From Thermothielavioides terrestris NRRL 8126 (Eukaryota; Ascomycota; Sordariomycetes; Sordariales; Chaetomiaceae): DNA of 64,000 bases. Location of the stretch: positions 6,544,001 to 6,608,000 of the forward strand of contig NC_016458.1 of assembly GCF_000226115.1 (NCBI RefSeq). The letters are read 5' to 3'. Position 1 is the first letter of the stretch, and each line of letters opens with the position of its first letter. The notes under the pieces are model-generated. The model did no database searches. It was not told where the DNA came from and was given only the letters and a program-made list of their open reading frames with translations. A program made the position numbers and the translations under genes. Shown one piece after another: positions 34,826 through 47,697 of this stretch.

Positions 34826-37800
34826 TGTTGCAGCACCCCGGGGGCCCGCACGGCGCGCGAGTGATGGCGTTCGGTCACCAGAGGAGAGGCCCTAGGACGC
34901 GTCCGAGGCCGTGTCGGTGTGCCATGAGCTGTAGAGCGTGTTAGCGAAAGTCTAAGCAAGCGCGTAACGATATGTCGGGGGCCACGGGCAGGCAAGGAGG
35001 ATGCGTACGGAAGAGGGGACTGCGCAGATCGAGCCCAGCTCTCACTCATGCCGCCCAGCGGTAAGCCGTAGCAGCGTACACAGAACTCTGGATCCGTACC
35101 GTGCGTCGCACGAAATGAGATTTGATGGTGCAACAACAGGAACCAGACCGCGATCAATGTCCTACAGCGCACAGCGCACAGCGCGAGAGGGGGGCTGGAA
35201 AGGGGAGCTGATGGCCGGCAGACAACTGGCGACAGCAAGACAGGCGACAGCAACGTTCTGTGTAGGCAGTTGTGGGGAGGGGGAGACACCAGACATGCGG
35301 GCGCGACGTCTCGTGGGACGAGGAATGCAACGGCGGAAAACACCAGCCTGGGAAATCAAAACGGAACCTTGTTTCGATGGATTGGGCGAAATGTCTTGCC
35401 TTCCTAGGGGGTGCCTGCTCGAGCGGGAAAGATCGGCGGGTGCTAACAGCACAGAAGCACTGGATCCGAGGACTGGACCGGGCTGAGGGGTGTTGCGCCG
35501 TTCCCGCGTCGATGTCAATTAAGCAGTATCCAATTCCATGCGTCGCCCTGGCTCAAAGTCGACAAAACTCAGGAGCCGTCCCCGGTGTGGAAAAGTTGAC
35601 AGGGAGCCGACGGGCTGACAACGGCAGGTGCATTGGATGTTGTCCCGAGGCACAATGCCTGCTACAAAACGGTTGAACGGCAGGAGCCACCCGCACCGAT
35701 TAACTACCTGGGGGACGGGAGCACGCGGAAGCTTTGCGAACTCGGGCCTGTTTCGAAGAAAAGCAACCAGCACCGACGGGACCCTTTGGTAACCACAGTG
35801 CACAGTACGGCGTCACGTTAGCACCTCCCTCCACCGCCTTATCCCATCAACCCCCCGGCCCTGGAAATGATGCCTGTTAACTATCCCCACCTTCCCCAAA
35901 GCAAGGGAAGGAACCAGGGCCCTTCCGCGGCACGACAGGGGACCGGCCGGGGCAGCTGGCCAGTGTAAAAGAGCCAGCCACTGTGAACTGTTTGGGCCTG
36001 CTGTCCCCTGAACCTATCTCCCCTTTCTCCGTTCTCCAAACCGAGGGCAAAACAAAAACCAGCCGCTACCTCCAGGCTTTTTGATTTGGGAAAGCCGACT
36101 GTGCTGTTCAGATTGCAGCCAAAAATCATCAAGCGTCAGATTGCGACGCCGCGGCGAGGGCGGGCAGCTTGCGCACGCGAGATGCAAGGTGGACACCACA
36201 TCTTGCCCTGCGCTTCACAGACCACACGGCGATAACGAGCAGGAGCCCTGCCCGGCACGTGGCGTGTCGATGCGGCTAGCCCAGTGGCTGATCGATTCCC
36301 AACGAGAGGTTTTGCGGCGTTCCGCGTTCTCGGGTTGAGACTGGCTGCATACCACGCGGAATGTCTGACGAGAGTTTCGCATCTCAACACAAGAAGCGAC
36401 GGCAGGGTTTGTTCGTCCGATATCCGAACGCGTCAGTCTTCCTCCCCTCAACTGTGCCCCCGCCCTGCGTCCAGGAACGACCTGCCGAAGCCAGCGCACC
36501 ATCGGCAAGGCCGGACACCAGCTTGTGAGATGCCCGGACAGCGACAAATCAAGATAAGAAGAACCGCGTGCTGTTGTCACCAACCGTTTTCCTAAACATC
36601 AAGGTCGTGATGCTCTCACGGCAGGTTTATACTGTGCAAGTTGAAGACCCCCGGGTCCTGGTGTTGAATCATCACTCCCTTGTCCTAGGGTCCCGACGAT
36701 CCGTCATGCCAGGGCTGATCACCTCGTTTGGGGCACCTCAGTGGTTGCATCGCGGGTCATCTCAGGCGACATTGCGGGGAACCTCGCTTCGAGGCCGTTT
36801 TGTATGTACGCCCTTGTAACCACACTACGTGTAATGGAGTGTATGTACCGATGTATGCCGCCCCTGGCACCGCAAATGCCGGGGAGACGGAGGGTGCCAG
36901 TGCTGAAACCGGGCGGGGAGCTCGTGGCCACCAGCAGCGCGGTCGGTGTCAGTGGAACACAGTTACGAACAGCCTTTTCTCGCCTGGTGCCGGTTGGGAT
37001 CCCGCAGCGCTCATCCACCGACAGAACTCGTCCACGTTCGTCTTATCGTCCGCCAAATGGTGGGAGTAAAGCAGTCTGGAGCGCACCAATAACAAGCGGC
37101 AGAAAAAGTCCTGATTATCCAGGATCGTGTCGTCTCGGTCTTTGTTGGTGGAGGCCTGTACCACAGTATATTGGTTAAATATCGACGACAGCGAAGCCAT
37201 CCCTCCTGCCAGCCCGGCGGGCATTCCGGCGGGCGACCATCTGGGCAGCTCGGTCCTCAATAGGCATGAAGGACACATCAGACACGGCAAGAGTAATATA
37301 TTTCACCCCCGGCTAAATTCAATGCCACCCATTTTGCCGCCACACCCAATCAAGCCGCCGTCGTTCCAGCTTCTGTGCTTCCACCCGCAACTGGCAGCCA
37401 CATGACATCACGGGCTAGTTAATAAATTACACTGCTTACCCGCGAGTCTGGCCACGGCCGTCAGCCGGAATTTCTGGAAGGCAAACAGTGGACGGCCTAC
37501 GGCCGACCGCCTATCCTGTGCTCTTCTCGCGGCTGCTGGCGAGTTACGCAGCCTCCCCCGTTCAAAGCATCGAGGGGCCCGCCTCCCACAGAAGACCTGA
37601 AGTTCCAGTTCCTGCCCCCTGGCGTGATCATGACTCGCCTGCGGGACTCCTGGTAGATGGGCGTCTTGGCTGCGGGGATATCATCATCAACTTTTGCTTG
37701 TTGAACAAAGTCACCTGGCGATCACCTCCTTGCTCTCACAGTCGATTTTCTCAATGCTCCCAGGAGGGCTGTCTTTTCGCCCCTTATTCGCTTGCCGTGC

Positions 37801-39940
37801 CAGCTCATTGGCTGCGGGGCGGTTGCTCTGCAGCTATCATGATCTTCCGGGACGCTGGTTGTCTCCAAGTAATCCCGCGCATGGCCAACAGAGTGCAGTC
37901 TTCCGAAACCAAACCCTAAGCTGGAATGGTCGATCCGCTGGGAAGCTAAAGAGTTACTCGGTCAAGAATTGAGCGCCTTGGACGGTGCGGCATGGTCAAC
38001 AATCTCACTGGCCAGACATAGTTGGAATGCTGCAAGCCCGCAATCTGCTCGAGAGCCGTTGTTATCACACCGAGGTAATTACACCCTGCTCCGAACATGT
38101 GAACGTTTGGTGTCGTTCCTCACGTATAAAGACTCCGTATCCGTATTCTGTACATCCGTACACAGATATGTACAACTGTAGTGTAGTTATCTCTGTATGT
38201 GCGGAATAGTGTATCCGTATTCCAGACCTGGTTGATAACAGTCACTTCGAAACAAGCCGTACCTTGGCAAGCTGACGCCACCGAGTTTCAAGTCCTCAAC
38301 CGCCGTGGGCCAGATCGAGATTCGGCCCCGATTTCCACCGTGGGTTGGCGGCCCCAGCTTCCTCTTCCGTCGGGATGGTCAATTGCCGAGAAGGTCATGG
38401 CGGCCCCCACTGAGAAGCGCCACCGCGTCGATCCGCTTGTGGCTGTTGGGGAATGTTCTCGCCGTAACTTTTCCGTAGCATGGGCACGGAGGACGCTTCA
38501 ACTGTTAGTGAACGTTAGCTGTCGACCATCTACACCCCCGAATAGGATGGTTGTGTATCTCTGACCCGGCACGAACATGATGGCGTTATTTGCAAAAGGA
38601 TGCACTGTGTAGTGTTTTGCTCTTGTTCCTCCCCAGCTGCCCCCGTTTGATTAGTGTAATTCGAAGGAGATTCCCTGTTTCAGCCTTGAGCGACCGTGAC
38701 GGCCACGCAACGGCTGATCAAAGACTACTGCCGAGGGACATGCCAAGACAGGCGACAAGTCGCGGAGGTCTTCGCTCCTTTTCAGTGGTCCCCGGTACGC
38801 TTCGATCAATTCTTCCGTTACACTGAACCAAAGCTCGGCACAGGCTGACCACGGCTCGTTAAACGAGTCGGCGACCTGGACGCATCCGGCTGAGCGGCGG
38901 AAGAAACCGCATGCGAACTTGTCCTTCGCGACGATGTGATGCACTGGTGTAGTTCAACGTTAACGACTATTGTCACATCATAACGTTCCAGGTTGGTATG
39001 TGTCCAGGTATTGTAGGAGGGTGTCTCCTCCATCGCGTTCCACCAGCCCCGTCTGCTACTCGGTCTCCCTTGCCAAGGTACACGAGGTATGTGCGCGTGG
39101 GAGCCGGCCGGCAGCTGGCATCGCCTCCGGCCGAGACTGGCCAATCGAGGAATTCCGGCCCTCTCGCAAGTCCCGTCGCCCCGGAGAGAGGCTGGCTTGG
39201 CAGGGATAATCCCTGCGCATGAACAGATCCTCATCCAAACCCCTTGCTCATTCATCGGCCGTGGGCCTTGGCCCTGCTTACCCCTGTTGGCCGCCCGTTT
39301 CTCGCTCAGTGGTGTGTCCACGGCAGGGAAACAGCTATCTCTGAGTTCCGCAAAGCAGTCCCGCACCGCACAGTCACTAAATGAAATCGTCCCATAGCAG
39401 GCTAATTAGGCTCAAAGCCGGCGAGCAAATTTCCCTTTTGCTCGCACATCACAGTGCCCAGTGCTCCGGCCCGTAAATGCCCGCCAATCTCGCGTACACT
39501 ACTACTGCGGTACGCTTGTGTACCTTACTGTGGTACGGGGTAGTATACTGGCGAGGGGATTTGCACAGTGATTATTCGGATGCGCGGTGGCTCGATGGCC
39601 GCTGCCTGTTTGCTGTCACGGATCTACGACCGATCATCGACGGGATCCGCCGTCCAACTCCCGGCACCCCGGCCAAGGTGCCCCTCTGGACACAACAGCG
39701 CATTCCTTCCCCGGCCCTCCCAGCATTCCTGCCAGTTCCCAGTTCGTCCCGTGATGCCACACCGCTGCCCGCGATGCTGGTGAGGAAGTTCTGGTGATAA
39801 CATCTCGGGCTCAGTGCTCAGATGCTCGGACGAGGCGGAACGGGCCCGGATCAAGACTTGCAGTCTGCCACAGCGACGCAGCGCATCCGCATCCGCATCC
39901 ACCGCATCCCAGCGCAGGAAAACTTCCGAGCCGGAACAGC
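34826..39940. other. Long gene-poor region, 5.1 kb, between divergent genes
   Basis: This is unique sequence of ordinary base composition, without the RIP-like decay of the transposon blocks. Frames up to about 200 codons exist on both strands, but none has a protein-like composition, recognisable domain or convincing splice partner. It must contain the promoters of the leftward pepsin-like gene and the rightward secreted-protein gene. Unrecognised lineage-specific genes or long non-coding RNAs are possible. Confidence 0.4.
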
Positions 39941-42269
39941 ATGGTCGGCGGCAGACAAGTGCTGCTCTCCATCGCAGTGCTCTCCGGTCTTGGTTTCGAA
40001 CACGTCCTCGGAGGTCAGCATCCCCCGGCAAAGGTAGAAGAAGAAGAAGCAGAAACAAGCAAAGAAACGAGAAACCGGGGAGAACGGAAGGATCAATCGT
40101 TCTTGGTGCTGACTGTCTGGAGCAGATCGAGTTAGACGTCAAGATGGGCCCATCAATTTCCTTCAGCACGCCCCGGGCGGCGCCAGCTCCAGCGCGCCGA
40201 GCCAAGCAGAGGTAGCACCTCCGTCCCAGTCGCCAGCAACGGTCGCAAGCGTTGCTGCCGACTCGGGCGCTTCGACATCAAGCCCTGCGCATGGAGAGGC
40301 TCAGACTGCCAGCTCGAGCGCCCCCGACACGACAGTCCTTGTTGATGTAGTCATCGCCACGTCAACCGGGGGCGTATACGTCGATCCGGGGGCGTTTGGT
40401 GCGGGCGGGCAGCTTACTACAGACACAAATGCCCCGACTCGAACAAACAAGCCGACGAGAACCTCCATCGCCCCCGGTTCCGGGGCGAATCGGGGTCCGC
40501 CCCCAGCAGACCCGGTATCATCCGTCGCGCCTGGGGTGCCGGGCCCGGAAGACAGCGGATTTGTGTATGGCGCAGTGACAACGACCGCCCAAGCGACGGC
40601 GACCACCCCCGCCACTACGGCCACCACGGCCGCCCAAGCGGTGCATACGCCGCCGCGGGGCGGTCCCCCCCAGGGGCCACCTAACCGTTCCACCATCACG
40701 TTCACGAAGGACACAACCGACAGCACCGAGCTGGGCTATGTCCAGGTCACATCCACGCCGACGACCTTCTTGACGTCCACGACCTATGGAAACCAGACAA
40801 TCACCGTCAGCCCTTCTGTCTCCGTCAGCTACTGCACGGACTCGGCCGTTGCCACCACGTTCTGGTCCGTTGTTTACACGTCCACCGTCACCTGGTACGG
40901 GAATCCCACCGATTACAAGCCGCCGTACCCCCCCATTACGATTCCAGCACCAAGCGCGTCATGCATCGTCCCCGTGGATCCGCCGAGGTTCACCATATCG
41001 ATCTGCGCGTCAACCGGAACGGACAGCAAGTACCGGACGTGCGATGCAGCCACCACAACCATGAGCTTCAACTTCGGAATCCAGACCGCCAGCGTGCCGC
41101 CGGTCGTGTTCCTCACCACGGACAAGAACCCGGCCGTGGTGTACTCGACCATCAACACGCCCAACTACGGCGTCAGCCAGGACCCTAAAACCCGCGACAA
41201 CCACATGAGCCCTTCGGGCCCCGGCGCCGCCATCTCCACAGCCGCCTACAACTCGCAAAATGCGGCCCAGGGCGTCACCGACTCGGCCCACACCCCCCCG
41301 CCGACTCCCGTCACCGTCGTGGTTCAACCCTCTGGGGTGGTCATCAACGGCAACACCATCACCGACAACCCGGCGCAGCAAACCCAGGTCGTCATCGTCG
41401 CCGGCCAGACCTTCACCATCGACCCGACCCGCGTCGTCGGCGCCGGCGCCACCATCGACCGCCCCTCGGCAACCGGAGGGCCGTACGTGCCGGTGCCAAC
41501 CAGCACCGACTTCGGCAGCGTGCCCGTCGTCGTCAGCTCCTCGGTCGCCGTCATCGGCGGCTCGTCCTTCACGCTCGGGCCCACGCCCACCACGGCCATC
41601 GTATCGGGGCAGACCTTCACAATCGGCGCGAGCACCATCGCCGCCGCCGGCCGGACCCTCCCGCTGCCCACCAGCCCTTCCCCCACCGAGGTGGTCGTCG
41701 CCGGCGGCGACCTGATCACCGCCATCGGCAGCTCCGTCGTCGTCATCCACGGCACCACCCTCACCTACCAGCTCACCGGGCCGGCCACCACGCTCACCGT
41801 CGACGGCGACGCCATCACCCTCGGCCCGGGCGGCATCACGGCCGCGCACGGCGGCGTCACCCTGGGCGGGCCGCACGCCGCCTCGCCGCACGACACCGAG
41901 TACGCGCTCGTCGGCGGCGCCACCATCACCAAGGTCGGCGCCTCCGTCGTCGTCATCCAAAACGTCACCTACACCGTCGGCCCGGGAACCGGCACCACCA
42001 CCACCGTCGTCGGCGGCGAGTCCGTCACCATCGCCCCCTCCGGCGTCCAGGTCGGCTCCACCCTCTCCCTCGGCTACCCGTTCGGCGCCACCACCGTCAT
42101 CACCCCCGGCGCGGGGGCCGGCGGCGCTGCAGGGCCAACGGCCACGGGCGCTGCTGCCGCGCAAGCCGGCGATGCGGAGGAGGATGGCGGGCTGGGGTTG
42201 GCGAGGCCTTGGCTTGTGGGCGTTGTGTGGGCTGCGGGGGTTGCGGTGGGGGGCATGGTAATATTCTAG
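39941..42269 (+). CDS. Secreted Thr/Ser-rich protein with repeated beta motifs, possible GPI anchor
   Basis: Exons are 39941..40013 and 40126..42269; the 112-nt intron has a weak GTCAGC donor but a good CTGAC branch and GCAG acceptor, and joining gives 738 residues. The start encodes a likely signal peptide (MVGGRQVLLSIAVLSGLGFE). Residues 35-200 are Pro/Ser/Thr-rich, as in O-glycosylated wall proteins. Residues 215-350 are Thr-rich with several Cys. From about residue 385 to 680 a loose repeat recurs at roughly 50-60 residues, with elements like VVVSSSVAVIGGSSFTLGP, AIVSGQTFTIGAS and SVVVIHGTTLTY. The C-terminus is a Gly/Ala linker and a hydrophobic end (WLVGVVWAAGVAVGGMVIF), consistent with a GPI signal or membrane anchor. 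No enzyme motif is seen; a cell-surface role is inferred. Confidence 0.78.
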
Positions 42270-43965
42270 TTTCGGTTTTTCTTTATACCTTCGTTTTAGT
42301 CGGTTTCGCCTTAGCCGGTCAGGGTCGGGATGGAGTGACGGCGTCGGGCGTCTTTTGTCTTGTCTGGTTCTCCGTTTCATTGCTGCTTGTCTGCGAGCGG
42401 AGCAGGCTGAAGCAAAGCTTTCTTTTTTCTGGTTGAGTTTCCGGCTCTTTTGTTCTTCTGTCCGGTTTATTATAGTGTTTAGTAGTGTGCCGTTCGAAGT
42501 TCGGGTTGGATAAGAAATAGTTTTGCGTGGCGGCAAGCGGGTTGATGGCATACCCGACACAGCCGCGGGATTGTTGGGAGGCTCTCTCAGGGGCGGAGAG
42601 GGACACAGCTGGGTGGGTGTTGCCCGGCGGCCGAGAGCCTGTCGCGGCTCGCGATATCTGTATATAGATACCTGACTGCAAGAGTAGGACAGTGTGTATA
42701 AACCCAGTCAGTTACAAGGTTGGATACCTAGCGCGCGAATAAGCTGTGGTCTATGTAGTCGTATTAATGGGCGCATGGCGATGTTTATCTCTTGCGCGTG
42801 ACAGTGCCCAGCTGATGAATTTGCTCCCTCATCCCCGTCGCCAGGCGCATGTGTCCTCGCCGGGCGAGTCTGTCGTCGGAACCTTTTGCTGTTGCAGTTT
42901 ATTAAACATGGTGTGATTGGTAGTTGGTCTTCCTTCCAAAGCGAATGCGTCTCAACCGTCGTCCGATCCCGGAACATGAAGGGTCGGATGGATACAGCAC
43001 TGACCGAGGGGAGGCCACCGCGAGCAACGGTGGCCCACGGGTCCGCGGACGGGACCGGTCGCTGGCGAGTGCCTATACCAGAGGGAATCAACTTGCGGGA
43101 AGCGGGTGGATGGCTGCGAACTGGGCTTGGAATGAGGTTCCCTGAGCGAGGATACGCTCCCGCTCACCAGCCCTGATGGGGAGTGTTAGCAGGCATGCAT
43201 GTACATGGCACTCAACGGGACAGGGATCAGAAGTACGATACCAGCCAGATTTTTGCGAGACTCCAGTTCCTGAGATTCAGGTACTTCAACATGTTCGTAA
43301 ACTTAAACATACATGATTAGCATACATGGCCTCTCCGGCGTTGACAGTGCCAGCCGGTCCCAGTGAGCCCAAGGGCGTAGAGCGCCAGCAGCGGGACGGT
43401 AGGGACCCTGCCACGCACAAACGCCTTGTGCTGCAGCTTCACGGTGTCGTCGCTGTGGCTGCTGCTGCTGCGGCTGGTGGTGGTGGTACTGTCGTCGTTG
43501 GGATGCTCTGGACGCCTGACTTGAGCTGATGACCGCGCGGCCCGTTGAGGAGACCTGTTGGCCCTTAAGTCTTCGTCTGCTAGGTTGTTATGTTTTAAGC
43601 CCAGGGATGGTTCGGGATATCGAGATTCGGGCCGTTGGATGTGGACAGTGTCGATCGACTGTTATCGCTGCGAGTATGAGTAATTCAGGGCAGAACCGCA
43701 AACAACAATTTGCCATGTTGAGATGGCTGATAACTACCAAGCAGTGCTCGGTCTAAGGCCAGACGTGCACGCCGAGAACAGAAGCAACTTGCGCATAATT
43801 AAAGGCTCAAAGCACAAAAAGTGGGAAGCTCGCGGAGAGCAGCTACTAAGCCATCCGCCGCAGGGCATCAAGAAAGAAAGCACACCAGCAGGCACCCATT
43901 ACACGACAGCAACTTCAATCTCCAGCCACCAACCAACCACTCATCGGCACGCTCGCTCGCTCGTC
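42270..43965. other. Intergenic region between convergent genes, 1.7 kb
   Basis: This holds the 3' ends of the secreted-protein gene and the F-box gene. A short CTG/GTG-rich run lies near 43455-43490. No gene, repeat family or structural RNA supported. Confidence 0.4.
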
Positions 43966-46900
43966 TCAAACCAGCCTCCCCTTCCCCTTCCCGTTGCCCT
44001 CCAAAGGCGGGTACTCATCCGCGTCCGCGTCCGCGCCCGCCGCCGCCTCCCGCTCCCTCACCCTCCTCAACCGCGCCTCCTCTTCCTCCAGACTCAATCT
44101 CAGCGCAAGCGCCAAATCGTCCTCGGCATCCACGCCGACCTCACCGCCCGCAACATCAGCAGCTCCATGGCCAGCCGCGCCCGGCAGAGCCGAGCCCGAG
44201 GAACCAGAACCGCCGGGCGACGCCGACGCCGACGCGGCCAGCCCCTTCTTCCCCTTGCCCTTGCGCCTGCCCTTCGTCGGCTTCGTCTGGAACTCGTACT
44301 CGTACTCGCACGAGCTAGCAGTCCCCGTACTTCCGCCACCGACGCCGGACGGCGGCGGCTGCCCGTTACTGCCATCGGACTCCAGCAGCGACAGCCGAAT
44401 GGCGCGCTGGAGCTGCGCCTCGAATTCATTATCACCACCATCCACTCGAGGCACCTCATCTTCCCCAAGCACCGCCAACCCGCCCCGGCTGGGCCCACCC
44501 GCAATGACGTAAGTGCTGTTGCCCGCCAGGCTCGGCTCTGGCGTGACCGTGTTCCCCGTCGCCGAGCTGGCCGTCTCGGTCGTGGTGGTCGCCCCCTCCT
44601 CAGACGAGGCGGTGGTATCGCCCGCGCTCAGCCGGCGCTGCTCCTCGAGCAGGAAGGTTTCCTGCGAGATCATCTGCGCGTACTGCAGCGCCTCGTCCTC
44701 GGTCAGGCCGGCGACACCGCCGGCGCCGACATCGACGCCGAAGCGCCTGCGGAGGCGGTCGAGCTCGCGGGCGCGGTGCTCCTCCTCGAGGAGCAGCTCG
44801 GCCTCCTCGGCGGCGATGTAGCTCGACACGGCGCCGTTGTGGCGGCGGCTGGCGAGGCGGCCGTGGATGTCCGAGTGGCGGAGACGTCGTTTGCGGCCGG
44901 GCGGTTGGTCGGCCGAGCTGTAGGACCAGAAGCGGACGAAGGTGCCGTAGGCGAGGACGCCGCGCAGGACGGCCGGGTCCGGGTCGAGGGCGATGGCGCG
45001 CACGGCGAAGTAGTTGGCGTGCTGCAGCGCCGGGTTAGCTTGGAGGATGTGCCGCGGGATGCGGCCCGATGACTTGGCATTGAGCGTGCGGATCGGCTCG
45101 AGGGACGACGCGAGGGGGTCCCAGGCCTGGACCAGGCTGTCGCTGCCGCCGTGAACGACGTACAGCGCTGACACGGCGAGGCTGGTAATCTCGGGCGACT
45201 CGGTCTGTATGACCCTCAGGGGGTGCACGACAGGGTGGGCTGTGTCACGCATGTTCCACACGACGACGGAGCCTGTGTTGGTTCCAATGGCGAGTAGCCG
45301 CGCGCGCCGGCCGGGAATCTCACCGGTGGCATGCTTGGAAGTCGGGGTGGCGGGAGAACTGGCACCGCCAGCCTCGGATCCTGAGAGTAGAGGATCCTCG
45401 AAGGCTGCCATGACGGCAAACATGGACATGTCCACTGCGGTGGCGGTGATCTCTGTGCTGGAATTATGCTTGAACACAAGTTCGCTGCAGCGCCATTCGT
45501 CTTCGTAGTCCTTCTCCATGATGGAGTCAAGGCGTGGGGTGCTCATCCCAGACGCCCGTGGCGATTCGCCGTTTCCGTTGCTTCCAATATGAAGCGTCGA
45601 CGGGGACACCTCAAGCGGCCCGGTTCCTCCAAAAATCGAAGCGCGAGCGGCCAGGGGCTGCGCAACCGGGGTCAAGGCTCCAGATGGGCTCGATTTCACG
45701 GTCGGGTTGGCGCCCTTGACGAATCGCCGTACAGAGGCATGCTGGCCCTCTTCGTTGCCGCAGGTGATCACAAAGATTGCTTCCCCGCCTCCGGTTTCAC
45801 CTCCGGCAGCAAAGTCAACCTCGAGCCTACGCAGCATGTCCCAGCCCTCGCAGGCCTTTCGGAAGTGGGCAGGCGTGTGTCGGAAGAACTGCTCGATCTC
45901 CCTGGCCTCGGCCGCAACCTGGTCTCTGCTCAGGTTCATTGCGTTGGCAGACGATCTCGGGGAATACGTCCCCGCGACGGCATTCTTATCTAACTCATCT
46001 GGTCTTGCGGACCGTCGAGTGGGCTCGATCAGCTCCCAGTATGCGGTGCGGCCTGCATCCCACGCGTCTTTCACCATAGCCTCGGCTTTTCCCTTCCGGA
46101 CCCGAGGACTGGGGACTTCAGTCAGGCAGTAAACCTCGCCCAAGGCATTCAACGCGACAGCCCAGACTCGGCCGAGAGCCTTCCGTCGCAGGTTGTACTG
46201 GTCATCCACCTTGATGTCGATGATGGGGACGCCAGGACTGAGGACCCAGCGAGCGGTCATGTCCCCGTCCGCATAACGCGAACCGGCGGAGTCCCGGCCG
46301 AGGGCATAAGACGTCACCACCCCGAGCGTGGACCCAGCCATGATGCCAACCATGGATTGCGTTGTCGACGTCACGTTGGACGACTTAGCGATCCAAACAG
46401 CGCTGATCGCATCAATCGAACCCGGAATTTTCGGAATTTCAGGCGTCGAATCAAGGACGCTGTCGTCATGGCCGAGGTAGTGGCCGCGCAGCTGCCCGGC
46501 CGCCTTGAAGTACAGGCGCCCCCCGGGAAACCCTTCACCGGCGACGAAGCCAAACGGCTGGCTCACGTCCATGACGTTGGGCACAGCTGCCGGGCCGTCG
46601 CCGGCGCCGTAAAACTCTAGGCTGGGAAACACCTCGTCGAGCTGCTGGAACGAGAAGGGGTCGTCCAGACCCCATTTTTCGATCCTGCCGGTGGAAGGGT
46701 CGCTGACTGTGGCCACACCAAGGTCGCGGGTTCCGTGAATCACCCTGGGCCCCTTTTTCCCACCGGTGAAATCAGCATGGACATGGCTAATCATCCACGG
46801 AAGCTTCGAGTTGTAGGTCAGGACCGCGCCAGCCTTCTTCCCGGACTGGCTGGATCGGGTGGACGACCCGATGCTGCCCGGCTTGCCACGCGCCACGCTG

Positions 46901-47697
46901 CGCAGCAGGCGCGTCCGAAGCAAGTACTCGCTCCGCCACGAGGCGAGGGGGGTCAGGCGCGTGAAGTAGCGGACCTCGGACCGGATGACATCGGAGGACT
47001 CGGCCTCTCTCGCCTGCTGGGTGGCTTTCGCTTGCCCCGGGACGGAGTCCTGCCCCGCGAAGTATCGCAGGAAAGCGGCGCGCCATGCGTAGGGCGTGGT
47101 GACGAGCGCGTAGAAGCGCTTCGAAACCAGGGCTACGGAGGCGTGCGAATCCGGGTGGAGGTGGGACAGGATCTGAGTCAGGATCTCTGCAGAGACCGTT
47201 CGCGTCAGCGGTCAAGCTGCAGCAGATACTTGACGATGGTGACCCGCCCGCGGCAAAGCAAAAGAGGACGAACCGTTTGGGAAGTCGGTCAGCTGCACGC
47301 CGTCAGACCGCGCGCTGCCGGTGACCTTGAAGCCCAAGGTCGGGCGGGTGCTGGTGCTGCGGCGAGGCAACGAGGCAATCAAAGCATTCTCGTAGTCGGC
47401 AATGCGTTGGCCAGCGACAATCACGTGGGTGGCGGCTGCAGCGGACTTGGGCGACTCGGCAATACTCAACCGGCCAAGGGCTCGGTCGAGCAGGCCGTCA
47501 TTGAGGGCGGCGTCGCCGTCGCCGACGGACGCTGCACCCGAAGACGGCCTCCGGGCGTGCGACGGCGGGGAGCAACTTGCGCCGGGCAAGCCTGAGCGGG
47601 AGCGATCGGAGCCATGTTGAGCGGTGGTGGGCAGGGAAAGATGGGCGCTGGCTGTGTGCTGGTCGTGGTTTGGAGTGTCGATCAGCCCTGATTGCAT
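43966..47697 (-). CDS. F-box protein with WD40-like propeller and C-terminal ubiquitin-interacting motifs
   Basis: Exons are 47697..47274 and 47186..43966, joined over an 87-nt intron (GTTCGT...CTGCAG) within the F-box, giving 1214 residues. The F-box starts near residue 139: DFPNEILTQILSHLHPDSHA, then SVALVSKRFYALV. Residues 230-900 look like a beta-propeller with degenerate WD-type repeats, for example TNTGSVVVWNMRD and GGSDSLVQAWDPLASSL. Near the C-terminus two motifs match ubiquitin-interacting motifs: FEAQLQRAIRLSLLES and DLALALRLSLEEEE. The protein ends in a Gly/Lys-rich region (GNGKGKGRLV). Expected role: substrate receptor of an SCF ubiquitin ligase, with the UIMs binding ubiquitin. 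The start is uncertain, because the same frame is open to a Met at 48039, adding 114 low-complexity residues. Confidence 0.88.

Noticed and set aside
36719..37290. Possible genes in the 34.8-39.9 kb gap
   Set aside because: Overlapping frames on both strands lack domains, consistent splice sites or protein-like composition.
41010..42560. 516-codon minus-strand frame over the secreted-protein gene
   Set aside because: Composition is almost only Gly, Asp, Ala, Arg from antisense of Thr/Val/Gly codons; no domain.
43723..45072. 449-codon + strand frame over the F-box gene
   Set aside because: Antisense to the UIM and propeller coding region; low-complexity Arg/Leu-rich.
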